Source of the DNA: Dyadobacter sp. CY356
GTDB taxonomy: Bacteria > Bacteroidota > Bacteroidia > Cytophagales > Spirosomataceae
Direction of reading: 5' to 3'
DNA length: 64,000 nucleotides
Assembly (NCBI RefSeq): GCF_021440195.1
Contig: NZ_JAJTSZ010000005.1
Span: forward strand, 248,001-312,000
Within the stretch, counting starts at the first letter, position 1; each line of letters starts with the position of its first letter. Positions 54,617 through 63,121 of this stretch are shown in pieces. The notes below the pieces were generated by a model, which saw only the letters and a program-made list of their open reading frames with translations, had not been told where the DNA came from and did no database searches. A program made the translations under genes and the position numbers.

Positions 54617-57600
54617 TCAACGAAGAATACTTTTGCGCTCAAGAAGTGACATATATACCACATCGTGAATCTTTCTGCGCGTGCGCTGTGTGGTAATGCT
54701 GTTGTTTTCTGCGTCCGGGTGAATACGGTTTGACAGGAATACAAAAATAAGATCTTCATCCGGATCTGCCCAGACAATGGCTCCGGTAAATCCTGTATGC
54801 CCAAAGGAATTTACAGATGCCTGAGGCGACACATAGGCACTATTACCATCGGCGGGTATTTTGTCCCAACCCAGGCCTCTGTGATGTGCCTCGTCATATA
54901 ATCTTGAAAATAGTGGGACAGTACCCGAAGCGAAAAACTGTCTGCCGCCATAATTTCCTTTCCATAAATTCATTTGCATCAATACGGCCAGGTCCGTTGC
55001 GGTGGAAAACAGGCCCGCGTGTCCGGAAACTCCACCCTGCACGGCCGCCATCTGGTCATGGACCGTTCCCTGAATCAGTTGGCTACGAAAACGATAATCC
55101 TGCTCGGTTGGTGCAATTTGTTTTTCCGGAAACCTATGTAACGGATTAAATCCGGTGTAAGGCAACCCCAGCGGCTCATAAATGTTGGCAGCGACAAAGG
55201 CATTCATCGGCTGTCCTGTTACCTTTTCGATCACTTTTTGCAAAGTCAGAAAACCCAGGTCGCTATATAAATAACCAAATTTTCCGGCCTTGTCCTTGGT
55301 ATTGTTCATGGGAGATTTCACAATCCATTTCCAAACAGAATCCCGCAATGCTGGTTTTGCAAAAAGTTTAGGTGCAACCTGAAGATTGTAAATACTGTCA
55401 GGTTTGGAACTATAATATTCAGGAAGCAGACCTCCCGCACTGGTTTTGGTTCTGTCCCATAATGTCGGATAAAAAGATACCAATCCGGACCGGTGCATCA
55501 GCAAATCACGAATGGTGAAATTCTGTTTGTTTGTACCAATCAATTCAGGCAGATAGTGCGAAGCCTTTTCATCCAGATCAATCAGTTTACGATCATAAAG
55601 CAACATCAAAGACTGCAATGTGGCAGCTACCTTTGTTACCGATGCAACGTCATAAATCGTCTCAGAACTAACTCTTTCCGGTGTTCTGTAATTCAAAGTA
55701 CCAAAAGCCTTATCATAAATAATCTTCCCTTTTCTTGCGACCACTACCTGGCATCCTGGAAATACATGATCCGTGATAGCAGCATTGGCAATTCCGTCAA
55801 TTTTTTGCAGCATGACCGCATTCACCCCAACACTTTCCGGTGTACCAAAACTAATCCTGTTTAAAGCTTCCGTTTCAATTCCATCACCGGCTTTGTAGGA
55901 AAGAACTGAAACAGGCAATTTTCCTTTGGCAGCAAGGGCACCAAAAATAATCTGCGGAACAATTTCCTGCTGATCCGAACCATCCTGATTTGCACAGATC
56001 AGCGCATCAGTTTCCGGAAAAAACTGGATACTGTAAGGACTGCCGAATAAACACAAAATGACTTTTTTGCCACTCTGTTTTAGTTGCTTAACAAATTCCG
56101 CAGTACCTGTTGAAATGCCATAATTATACTTAGGATTAGAAGAAATTCCGGTAACACCAACAACCACAGTTTCATAAGGTTGCAGGTAATTTAACATTTG
56201 CAAAATCTCTTCCTGCGAAGGCTCCGACAAAAAAGTATAAGGCCTCATAGGCTTATACGTTGACAACATTTTCTGAAAAACAGAAGTACTCCCCTCCCCG
56301 ATCAAAACAGATGCCATCGTCTGCGCTATAATCGACGTAACCGGCAATATATTATTATCATTCCGGACAACCGTTACCGATGCCTCAGATAATTCTCTAT
56401 ACAGCTCCTTACTTTCCTCAGTATTCAGGTCTGCATACAAATTGGTGATATCAATCGGTTTATATTGTGCCAAACCGGACCAGTACTTAGCCTGTAAAAT
56501 CCGTTTTACCTTATCATCCAAAAACTTCTGGGTGATCGTTCCCTGATTCAGTGCGTCTTTTATTTTAGTAATTGTTTCAGCCACATTTTCAGGATATAAC
56601 AAAACGTCATTTCCGGCCATCAGTGCTTTCAGATTTACCTCAGCTGCCCGCCCGGTTTTCAAAACGCCACGCATATTCATCGCATCTGTAAAAACAAGTC
56701 CCCGAAAGCCCATCTGGTTTTTCAACAAACCAGTAATTACCTTTTCAGAAAGCGAACTGGCCAGCTGCGGCGAATTATCCAAAGACGGGATAAATAAATG
56801 TCCGCTTAAAACGCCCATCAGGCTATCCGCAATAAGCTGGCGATAAGGATACAGATCGATATTATTCAGCTGCTCGACAGAATGCGTTAAAACTGGCAGT
56901 GTAAAATGCGAATCCGCATCGGTATCACCATGTCCAGGGAAATGTTTTGCCGTAGCGATAATGCCATTATGCTGCAAACCTTTCATGTAGGCGACGGCTT
57001 TCCGTGTTACATTTTCACGGTCCTCACCAAAAGAACGAATGCCAATAACCGGATTTTTAGGATTGCTATTGATATCAGAAACAGGCGCAAAATTGATCTG
57101 AATTCCTAACCGCCGGCATTGTTTTGCAATATCGCTTCCCATTCTGTATATAAGCTCATCATTCTGGATTGCTCCCAAAACCATTTGTTTTGGAAAAGAA
57201 ATCGTGCTATCCAAACGCATGCCCAAACCCCACTCTCCATCGATCCCGATAAAAAGCGGAACTTTTGAATGGGCCTGATAATGATTAGTAAGCTGCGCCT
57301 GACGCACCGGACCGCCCTGAAAAAAGATCAATCCGCCGAGGTGAAAATCGTCAATCAGCCTGTCGATATATCGTGTATTTGCCTCTTCCCTGTTGGAAAA
57401 AGTAGCAACCATAAAAAGCTGTCCGATTTTTTCTTCCAGTGTAAGAGATTTAAGGGTACTGTCCACCCACTGATTTTCGGGCAAAACAATAACGGGTTCT
57501 TCCCTCCTTTTTGGAGTTTTTTCCTGTCTCTTTTCTGTCACAGGTTTTTCCATTCCGGCATAGGTTTCCCTGGTCTGAATTAACTTCCAGGCGACCGAAA

Positions 57601-57670
57601 CTGTACCAAAAAAGACCAAAACTAAAATACTTGTAACTACCCGAATACGGCTTCCCAACCTTTTTTCCAT
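54617..57670 (-). CDS. NagZ-like GH3 glycosidase fused to a beta-lactamase-family serine hydrolase
   Basis: 1017 residues, with one N-terminal membrane anchor (about 8-28). The GH3 N-domain (about 70-420) has the NagZ signature KHFPGHGDTDADSHFTLPVL, including the catalytic His of the mobile loop, and the nucleophile Asp in VFTDAMNMRGV. NagZ releases GlcNAc from anhydromuropeptides. A middle GH3 C-type domain follows. The last 380 residues form a class C beta-lactamase / serine hydrolase domain: SxxK in DVASVTKVAAT, a YSD motif in GYLYSDLGFLT, and a C-terminal HTG-like motif (SFGHTGFTG). The fusion suggests coupled peptidoglycan turnover and peptide hydrolysis or antibiotic detoxification. Similar fusions exist in Bacteroidota. 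Confidence 0.93.
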   Translation of the reverse strand: MEKRLGSRIRVVTSILVLVFFGTVSVAWKLIQTRETYAGMEKPVTEKRQEKTPKRREEPVIVLPENQWVDSTLKSLTLEEKIGQLFMVATFSNREEANTRYIDRLIDDFHLGGLIFFQGGPVRQAQLTNHYQAHSKVPLFIGIDGEWGLGMRLDSTISFPKQMVLGAIQNDELIYRMGSDIAKQCRRLGIQINFAPVSDINSNPKNPVIGIRSFGEDRENVTRKAVAYMKGLQHNGIIATAKHFPGHGDTDADSHFTLPVLTHSVEQLNNIDLYPYRQLIADSLMGVLSGHLFIPSLDNSPQLASSLSEKVITGLLKNQMGFRGLVFTDAMNMRGVLKTGRAAEVNLKALMAGNDVLLYPENVAETITKIKDALNQGTITQKFLDDKVKRILQAKYWSGLAQYKPIDITNLYADLNTEESKELYRELSEASVTVVRNDNNILPVTSIIAQTMASVLIGEGSTSVFQKMLSTYKPMRPYTFLSEPSQEEILQMLNYLQPYETVVVGVTGISSNPKYNYGISTGTAEFVKQLKQSGKKVILCLFGSPYSIQFFPETDALICANQDGSDQQEIVPQIIFGALAAKGKLPVSVLSYKAGDGIETEALNRISFGTPESVGVNAVMLQKIDGIANAAITDHVFPGCQVVVARKGKIIYDKAFGTLNYRTPERVSSETIYDVASVTKVAATLQSLMLLYDRKLIDLDEKASHYLPELIGTNKQNFTIRDLLMHRSGLVSFYPTLWDRTKTSAGGLLPEYYSSKPDSIYNLQVAPKLFAKPALRDSVWKWIVKSPMNNTKDKAGKFGYLYSDLGFLTLQKVIEKVTGQPMNAFVAANIYEPLGLPYTGFNPLHRFPEKQIAPTEQDYRFRSQLIQGTVHDQMAAVQGGVSGHAGLFSTATDLAVLMQMNLWKGNYGGRQFFASGTVPLFSRLYDEAHHRGLGWDKIPADGNSAYVSPQASVNSFGHTGFTGAIVWADPDEDLIFVFLSNRIHPDAENNSITTQRTRRKIHDVVYMSLLERKSILR

Positions 57671-57902
57671 TTCTATTTACCCAATCTTTACGAGGAAGTA
57701 TTATTCAAACATTTAAGGTCGCTGAGCCAACTTTTTCTTTATTTATTTATATCAATAACAAATTTGAAACTTAATAAATCCGCTTTTAAACCGTTTTAAG
57801 GCAATTCTAATGTTTGGCGGTTAGCTAGAAGCTATTGAATTTTAGCTCTAAGCTCATTATCAGATTGTTGCCGATTACTGTTAACAATTGATAACAAAAC
57901 CA

Positions 57903-58610
57903 TTAGACGGTTAAATTACGAAAAGTCTCTTCCAGTGTTTTCCCGGTTTGCCTTAACGCTTCAAGCGAGCTGTCACTCACCACACGACCTTTATTTATGA
58001 TGATCACGCGGTCGCATAATGCTTCCACTTCCTGCATAATATGGGTTGAAAAAAGAACAGTTTTGTTATGTCCAGCGGTACGGATCAATTCTCTGATTTC
58101 CTGGATCTGGTTTGGGTCCAGACCTGTCGTTGGTTCGTCCAGAATGAGGACGGCCGGATCGTGCAGGAAAGATTGGGCCAAACCAACACGCTGCCGATAT
58201 CCTTTGGAAAGCTGACCAATTTTTTTTCGTTTTTCAACTTCCAGTCCGCAGAGATTTATCATTTCATCGACACGTGATTTCAAGGTCGGGCCGCGCATTC
58301 CATACAGTTTTCCTGAAAAAAGAAGGAATTCGCGGACATACATATCCAGGTATAACGGATTGTGTTCAGGCAGGTATCCAATTGCCCGGCGCGCCGGCAT
58401 GGCTTGTTGCTGCACATCAAAGTCGGCAACGGTGGCTGTTCCTGAAGTTGAATTCAGATATCCGGTAAGAATCTTCATGGTTGTGGATTTTCCTGCGCCG
58501 TTTGGCCCGAGAAAACCTACAATTTCTCCGGGTTTCAGGGAAAAGGTAATCCCGTCCACCGCTCGCTGCGTTCCGTATACTTTTGTAAGATTCGTTACTT
58601 GTATTGACAT
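57903..58610 (-). CDS. gldA: Gliding-motility ABC transporter ATPase GldA-like
   Basis: 235 residues. ABC ATPase motifs: Walker A GFLGPNGAGKST, signature LSKGYRQRVGLAQ, Walker B VLILDEPTTGLDP and H-loop VLFSTHIMQE. The motif GYLPEHNPLYLDMYVREFL is characteristic of GldA and close relatives. GldA pairs with GldF and GldG, the membrane parts, needed for gliding in Flavobacterium. Those genes are not adjacent in this window, which makes the specific assignment moderately sure. A repeat element lies just upstream of the gene. Confidence 0.87.
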   Translation of the reverse strand: MSIQVTNLTKVYGTQRAVDGITFSLKPGEIVGFLGPNGAGKSTTMKILTGYLNSTSGTATVADFDVQQQAMPARRAIGYLPEHNPLYLDMYVREFLLFSGKLYGMRGPTLKSRVDEMINLCGLEVEKRKKIGQLSKGYRQRVGLAQSFLHDPAVLILDEPTTGLDPNQIQEIRELIRTAGHNKTVLFSTHIMQEVEALCDRVIIINKGRVVSDSSLEALRQTGKTLEETFRNLTV

Positions 58611-58661
58611 TTATCTGCTTTATTTCGTTGGGGTGACCGGGATATCGTTAGGATATCGTTG

Positions 58662-58683
58662 GGGTAATCCCTTGTGGTTACCC
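58662..58683 (-). repeat. Left hairpin of a candidate repeat element
   Basis: GGGTAA / TTACCC stem with the loop TCCCTTGTGG. On the minus strand it reads GGGTAACCACAAGGGATTAC, related in sequence to the hairpin at 58920-58940 in the opposite orientation. Confidence 0.6.
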
Positions 58684-58737
58684 TTTCCCTCCTGATCTTC
58701 TTTATTTTCCGGTAAATATCTGGAAATTATTGAAAAA

Positions 58738-58770
58738 CTATCCGGAAATTATTAAGGGATTTCCGGATAG
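58738..58770. repeat. 12-bp perfect inverted repeat
   Basis: CTATCCGGAAAT (58738-58749) and ATTTCCGGATAG (58759-58770) with a 9-nt spacer, at the edge of the 24-bp tandem array. Confidence 0.8.
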
Positions 58771-58927
58771 TTCTTTTGGCGAATTTTTAGATGGTTTCAT
58801 GGACGCAATTCCTGATGGTTCCTGGTCGAAGTTTCCGGATAGTTCCAAGGGCGAATTTCCGGATGGTTCCAAGTCCAAGTTTCCCGACAGTTCCAAGGGC
58901 GAATTTTTGGATGGTTCAAGGGCGACC
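58760..58927. repeat. 24-bp tandem array, seven units
   Basis: Seven units of exactly 24 bp, consensus TTTCCGGATGGTTCCAAGGG then CGAA. Units 1, 4 and 6 end GGCGAA; the others vary. As 24 is a multiple of three, both strands stay open, but no start context or homology supports a gene. The last unit runs into the hairpin at 58920-58940. Confidence 0.85.
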
Positions 58928-58940
58928 ACAAGGGTCGCCC
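58920..58940 (+). repeat. Right hairpin of a candidate repeat element
   Basis: GGGCGACC / GGTCGCCC 8-bp stem with loop ACAAG. It abuts the TAG stop codon of the DUF5009 gene (58941-58943) and may end its transcript. Confidence 0.75.
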
Positions 58941-60056
58941 CTACACCTTTAAAAATAATTTATTTCTCCATAATAAATACATGAATGCCCACTGCACGCC
59001 TATGAATGCCAGGACACCTCCAACTGCTGTCACAGGTTCAGGGAAGAATTCCAGTAGTCCTCCAAAAAGTGCTTCTGCGGTGTATTCAAAATTGATGTAA
59101 CGGCCAACCATGTAGATTACGATGGAGTTCATTCCTATCACAACAAAGAAAAATGTCCAGCGGCGGTAATTTAATACATCTACGATCCAGTAGAAAAATG
59201 CCAGTAATAATACGCTGCATCCGCCGGCACAAAGCACAAACGAACTCGTCCATAAGTTCTTATTGATTGGAAAAACAATATCCCAAAGCTGTGAGATAAT
59301 TATACTAACCACGCCACCTGCCACCAGGTAAAGTACCTTTTTGTTTTGTGAAAGTTTAGCCGGATCTGTTCTCAATATTTCTCCGGAAAATATTCCCATT
59401 AATCCTGTTGCAATGGCAGGAATTGTTGAAACCAATCCTTCCGGATCGTGAATTTTCAAATGCAAACGTCCGGGAAGAATCATGCGGTCAAAATAACTGG
59501 CGGGGTTACATTCCATCGTCATCATACCTGCCTCACATCCCGGAACCGGATAATACATCATGAAGGCCCAATAGCCTAACAATAATCCTGCAAACCAGAT
59601 CCACCGGCTTGTTTTTCCGGTGTATAAATAAATAATCTGCGCGAACATTCCTGCCAATCCGATACGTCCTAATACACTCGGATAACGCATGTTATGCCAT
59701 TCGGTATGAAAAATTCCGTTGTTATAAATAATTCCCAAAAATACCAGGATAAGCCCTCTCTGTATCACTTTACGAATTAAATCTGATGCCGGCACTCCTT
59801 TTTCCAACCGGCTTCCCAACGAAAATGGCGTTGATACACCAGCCATAAAAAGAAAAGTCGGAAAGATTAAATCATAAGCCCGGAAACCGTTCCAGTCGGG
59901 ATGGGTAAGCTGATGCGCAATAAATACGGCCCACGACCAGCCGGTAACTTTGGCTAAAACAGCAAAGATATCTTCGCCACCGGAAATCCAAAACATGTCA
60001 AACCCACGCAGCGTATCCAAAGACAGCAACCGGTGTGAAGTAGAATTTTCTTTCAT
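58941..60056 (-). CDS. DUF5009 / HGSNAT-like membrane acyltransferase
   Basis: 371 residues with about ten membrane helices. It starts with RLLSLDTLRGFDMFWISGGED, the family motif with the conserved LDxLRGFD. Next come AYDLIFPTFLFMAGVSTPFSL and several hydrophobic segments. The family includes heparan-alpha-glucosaminide N-acetyltransferase-type and NagX-like proteins, which acetylate amino sugars or transport them. The precise reaction is not known for bacterial copies. The last codons and stop come from the end of an adjacent repeat element. Confidence 0.88.
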   Translation of the reverse strand: MKENSTSHRLLSLDTLRGFDMFWISGGEDIFAVLAKVTGWSWAVFIAHQLTHPDWNGFRAYDLIFPTFLFMAGVSTPFSLGSRLEKGVPASDLIRKVIQRGLILVFLGIIYNNGIFHTEWHNMRYPSVLGRIGLAGMFAQIIYLYTGKTSRWIWFAGLLLGYWAFMMYYPVPGCEAGMMTMECNPASYFDRMILPGRLHLKIHDPEGLVSTIPAIATGLMGIFSGEILRTDPAKLSQNKKVLYLVAGGVVSIIISQLWDIVFPINKNLWTSSFVLCAGGCSVLLLAFFYWIVDVLNYRRWTFFFVVIGMNSIVIYMVGRYINFEYTAEALFGGLLEFFPEPVTAVGGVLAFIGVQWAFMYLLWRNKLFLKV

Positions 60057-60327
60057 TAGAAAAATAAAGAGTATAGGAAATAATATTTGGCAAAAGTAGC
60101 ACTTACGAAAAACTTTTATGGCTCAGTCTCATAAACACAATTACAATTACTGGATTCTTAATGAAAAATACTATCAGTGATATTGCACCAAAGTAATTTT
60201 ATTTGAATAAACATATTTCAGTAATGGATAATGAAAGAAGTTTTAACAGATTTCATTTTGGTTTTATATTTTTCCAAACCGGATCTTCGTTAGTACCATC
60301 AATATTCATATCAACGAAATGCAGTCC

Positions 60328-60732
60328 ATGAAAAAACTTATCTTTTTGCTCCTGTCGGTCTCAACTTTATTCTTTACCGGGTGCGCGTCATCAGGCAACT
60401 CTTCATTAAATGATTCGGAAGATTACCAGGAAGTAACAACCATCAACCCCAAGCTTAATAACAAAAGACTTGAAAAAAATCTTGAAAAGTTTGCAGCAGA
60501 TCTTGATCTTTCCAAAAGACAGGTAAAACAGATTAAGAAAATTGAGAAACGATACGCACGCAAGGATAGAAAACTATCCAGAAATGATGAAGCAAAACGA
60601 CGTGATCACAAACAGCTTGCAGAAGCGAAAAGGGAAGATATTATATCAGTGCTGTCCAACGAGCAACAGCAAAAACTGGAAGTATTATCGAAGAAAAATC
60701 GGTTTAGTTTTGATCGGATTTTTGGGAAGTAA
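60328..60732 (+). CDS. Small lipoprotein with helical, charged C-terminus
   Basis: 134 residues from the ATG at 60328 (MKKLIFLLLSVSTLFFTGC), preferred over an ATG 9 nt upstream because it starts the signal peptide with two lysines. Lipobox FTGC. The mature protein is helical and highly charged: LNNKRLEKNLEKFAADLDLSKRQVKQIKKIEKRYARKDRK, with LDLSKRQVKQI similar to the LTxxQ motifs of Spy/CpxP-like periplasmic proteins. Function unknown; a chaperone-like or stress role is only a guess. Confidence 0.8.
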   Translation: MKKLIFLLLSVSTLFFTGCASSGNSSLNDSEDYQEVTTINPKLNNKRLEKNLEKFAADLDLSKRQVKQIKKIEKRYARKDRKLSRNDEAKRRDHKQLAEAKREDIISVLSNEQQQKLEVLSKKNRFSFDRIFGK

Positions 60733-60882
60733 ATTGTAAAAGTGGGATTTCTATTATTATAATTCGTTAGAGTTAATAGAAGTCCTGTTTTGAATTCAAA
60801 AGATCATTATCTAAATTGATGAAGAATAGAATTTGGCTTCCTCAATTTGTCATTTAAATTTTCTGACTATAAGTAAAAGATT

Positions 60883-61086
60883 ATGATAGCTTTACACCCC
60901 AAATACATAGTTGGCAACGAAGGAGAGCAACTCGTTGTTCTTCCACAAAACGAGTTTGACAATATCATAGAAGCATTGGAAGATCAGGAAGATGTGCGAC
61001 TGTATGATGAAGCAAAAAAGGAAAACGATGGAACTCGAATCCTATTTTCGGATTACTTAAAGAATCGCGAATCAAAAAATGCCTGA
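60883..61086 (+). CDS. Antitoxin of a RelE-type pair
   Basis: 67 residues. MIALHPKYIVGNEGEQLVVLPQNEFDNIIEALED has the layout of Phd/RelB-type antitoxins: an N-terminal strand-helix region (VVLPQNEFDNIIEALED is a common antitoxin motif) and an acidic C-terminal tail that wraps the toxin. The stop overlaps the toxin start by 8 nt. The complex likely autoregulates the promoter. Confidence 0.82.
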   Translation: MIALHPKYIVGNEGEQLVVLPQNEFDNIIEALEDQEDVRLYDEAKKENDGTRILFSDYLKNRESKNA

Positions 61087-61336
61087 GTATTCTGTTTACT
61101 TATCAAAGAAAGCTCAAAAGCAATTGGATAATCTTCCTGACAAAATTGTGTCATCAATTATTCCTTCAATTGCCGCACTTGAAAATAACCCAAGACCTGA
61201 TGGCTGCAAAAAATTGAAAGGCAGAGATGGTTATCGGATACGAAGTGGTAATTATCGGATTATTTATGAAATATTGGATAAGGAATTAATAATCGATGTT
61301 ATCGCATTAGGCCATCGAAAAGATATTTATGAATAG
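61079..61336 (+). CDS. RelE/ParE-superfamily toxin
   Basis: 85 residues. The RelE fold is clear: YSVYLSKKAQKQLDNLPDKIVSSIIPSIAALENNP, KKLKGRDGYRIRSGNYRIIYEIL, and the C-terminal VIALGHRKDIYE with the conserved HRKD-Y motif. These basic residues bind and cut mRNA at the ribosome in RelE. The GYRIRSGNYRIIYEI signature supports activity. It forms a two-gene unit with the upstream antitoxin. Confidence 0.92.
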   Translation: MPEYSVYLSKKAQKQLDNLPDKIVSSIIPSIAALENNPRPDGCKKLKGRDGYRIRSGNYRIIYEILDKELIIDVIALGHRKDIYE

Positions 61337-61397
61337 TCTACTTTCACCGGGACCTCATAATAATCTAAAACCAATTCGTGTATTCGTGGCAAAAAAA

Positions 61398-63065
61398 TTA
61401 TTGCAACCTTTCCAGCCAAGCCTGGACCGTCGGTCCGGTCATATCAAATAATAATCCTGGTAAAATCCCCAGCAAAACTGAAAGAATAGCAAGCGGAACC
61501 AAAAGCGCTGTTTCGCGAATTGTTAAATCAGTCAGTATAATTGAACTATCCTCTTTATACCAAAAGGAGCCAAAAAACATACGTTGGTATGTCCAGAGAA
61601 AGTATGCTGCGGCCAATACTATTCCCAAAGTAGAAAGTGCCGGTACCCAAACAGGCAAGGCAGCCGCTTGAAATGCGCCCATCAAGGTAAATAATTCCCC
61701 TACAAATCCTGAAAAACCAGGTAGTCCAAGTGAGGCAAAAAATGCGATTCCTGTCAAAACGGTATAACGCGGCATCGGACCGATTAATCCACGGTAATTA
61801 TCGATTTTTCGATCGTGTGTACGGTCATAAATAACCCCGGCTAAAAGGAATAACATCGAAGACAGTACGCCATGGCTTACCATCTGATAAATAGCCCCGT
61901 TGATTCCTTCTGCTGTAAAAGCTGCAATACCGAGCAAAACAAAACCCATATGCGACACAGAAGAATAAGCGATCATCTTTTTCAGATCACTTTGGCCCAA
62001 TGCGTTAAATCCACCGTAGACGATAGAAATCATTCCTAAAACTGCCAGCGGAACCATACTGTACTGCGCTTCAACAGGGAAAAAACCATCAACAATTCTT
62101 ATAAAACCATAACCTCCGATTTTCAAAAGTATTCCTGCCAACACTACCGAAATAGGCGTTGGTGCCTCTACGTGCGCATCGGGTAACCAGGTATGTACGG
62201 GCACTACGGGTAATTTTACTGCAAAACCAGCAAACAAAAACCAGAAAGCCAGTAACCGAACAGGAATTCCAAATAGAACAAACTCTGTTTCAGGACTTAA
62301 AATAGAACCGGGAATATAGTTTCCGGCATCAGCTAAATAGGAAAACCGGAATGTATGAACCAACTGATCCGCTCCAATTCTGCCATCAGCAAGCCATTGT
62401 TGAATTTGTAAAACTACATCCGGTTGTACCAGATCCTCCGGTCCAAGAATCCCGACAGCGCGTGCGGTTTCAACAGGATCGATCACTGAAAGATATAAAC
62501 CGATCATGACGATCAGTATTAACAAGGATCCAAAAAATGTGTAGACGAAGAATTTAAGCGCTGCATATTCCCTTCTCGGCCCGCCCCATAAACCAATGAG
62601 AAAATACATAGGTAAAAGCATAAATTCGAAGAAAAGATAGAAAAGGAAGAAATCCTGAGCGAGAAAACAACCGATTATACTGGCACTTAAAATTAAATAT
62701 AAGGCAAAATAAGCTCTTGTTTTCTGACTGATGCTCCATGAACTGATCATCCCGACAAACAGCACAACAACCGCTAATAATACCAATGGAAAACTGATTC
62801 CATCAACCGCCAGTGCATAATCAATGGAAACTGTGCCCAAAGAACCAATCGGAAGCGTAATCCAATCCACCGTTTCGCTTAGCTGAAATCCTGTATTTTG
62901 ATTATCGAAAAAGAGAAATAAGGAAAGTCCGGTAAGTAATTCCAAAAGTAAAACCGAAAGCGCGATCAATCTGAAATCAGCCGGACGCTGGGAAGGCCAG
63001 ACAGAAACGGCTACGGCTCCAAATAATGGAATGGATATCAGTAAGGAAAGTATATGATCAATCAT
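61398..63065 (-). CDS. nuoM: NADH-quinone oxidoreductase subunit M
   Basis: 555 residues from the ATG at 63065 (MIDHILSLLISIPLFG); an ORF starting further upstream would add non-family sequence. About 14 membrane helices; proton-channel residues are visible in FLFYLFFEFMLLPMYFLIGLWG (conserved Glu in helix 5) and KLPVVPVHTWLPDAHVEAPTPISVVLAGILLKIGGYG (conserved Lys and PxHxWLPDAH). NuoM is one of the antiporter-like proton-pumping subunits of complex I. It lies 56 nt downstream of nuoL on the minus strand. Confidence 0.95.
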   Translation of the reverse strand: MIDHILSLLISIPLFGAVAVSVWPSQRPADFRLIALSVLLLELLTGLSLFLFFDNQNTGFQLSETVDWITLPIGSLGTVSIDYALAVDGISFPLVLLAVVVLFVGMISSWSISQKTRAYFALYLILSASIIGCFLAQDFFLFYLFFEFMLLPMYFLIGLWGGPRREYAALKFFVYTFFGSLLILIVMIGLYLSVIDPVETARAVGILGPEDLVQPDVVLQIQQWLADGRIGADQLVHTFRFSYLADAGNYIPGSILSPETEFVLFGIPVRLLAFWFLFAGFAVKLPVVPVHTWLPDAHVEAPTPISVVLAGILLKIGGYGFIRIVDGFFPVEAQYSMVPLAVLGMISIVYGGFNALGQSDLKKMIAYSSVSHMGFVLLGIAAFTAEGINGAIYQMVSHGVLSSMLFLLAGVIYDRTHDRKIDNYRGLIGPMPRYTVLTGIAFFASLGLPGFSGFVGELFTLMGAFQAAALPVWVPALSTLGIVLAAAYFLWTYQRMFFGSFWYKEDSSIILTDLTIRETALLVPLAILSVLLGILPGLLFDMTGPTVQAWLERLQ

Positions 63066-63121
63066 TAGGATAAACTGAAACGAATATATGATAAAGAGCA
63101 AACCGTGCTCCTGAATTATTT

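Noticed and set aside
58730..58984. Plus-strand frame through the 24-bp array, and its minus-strand counterpart
   Set aside because: Open frames on both strands follow simply from a repeat period divisible by three; no start context or signal.
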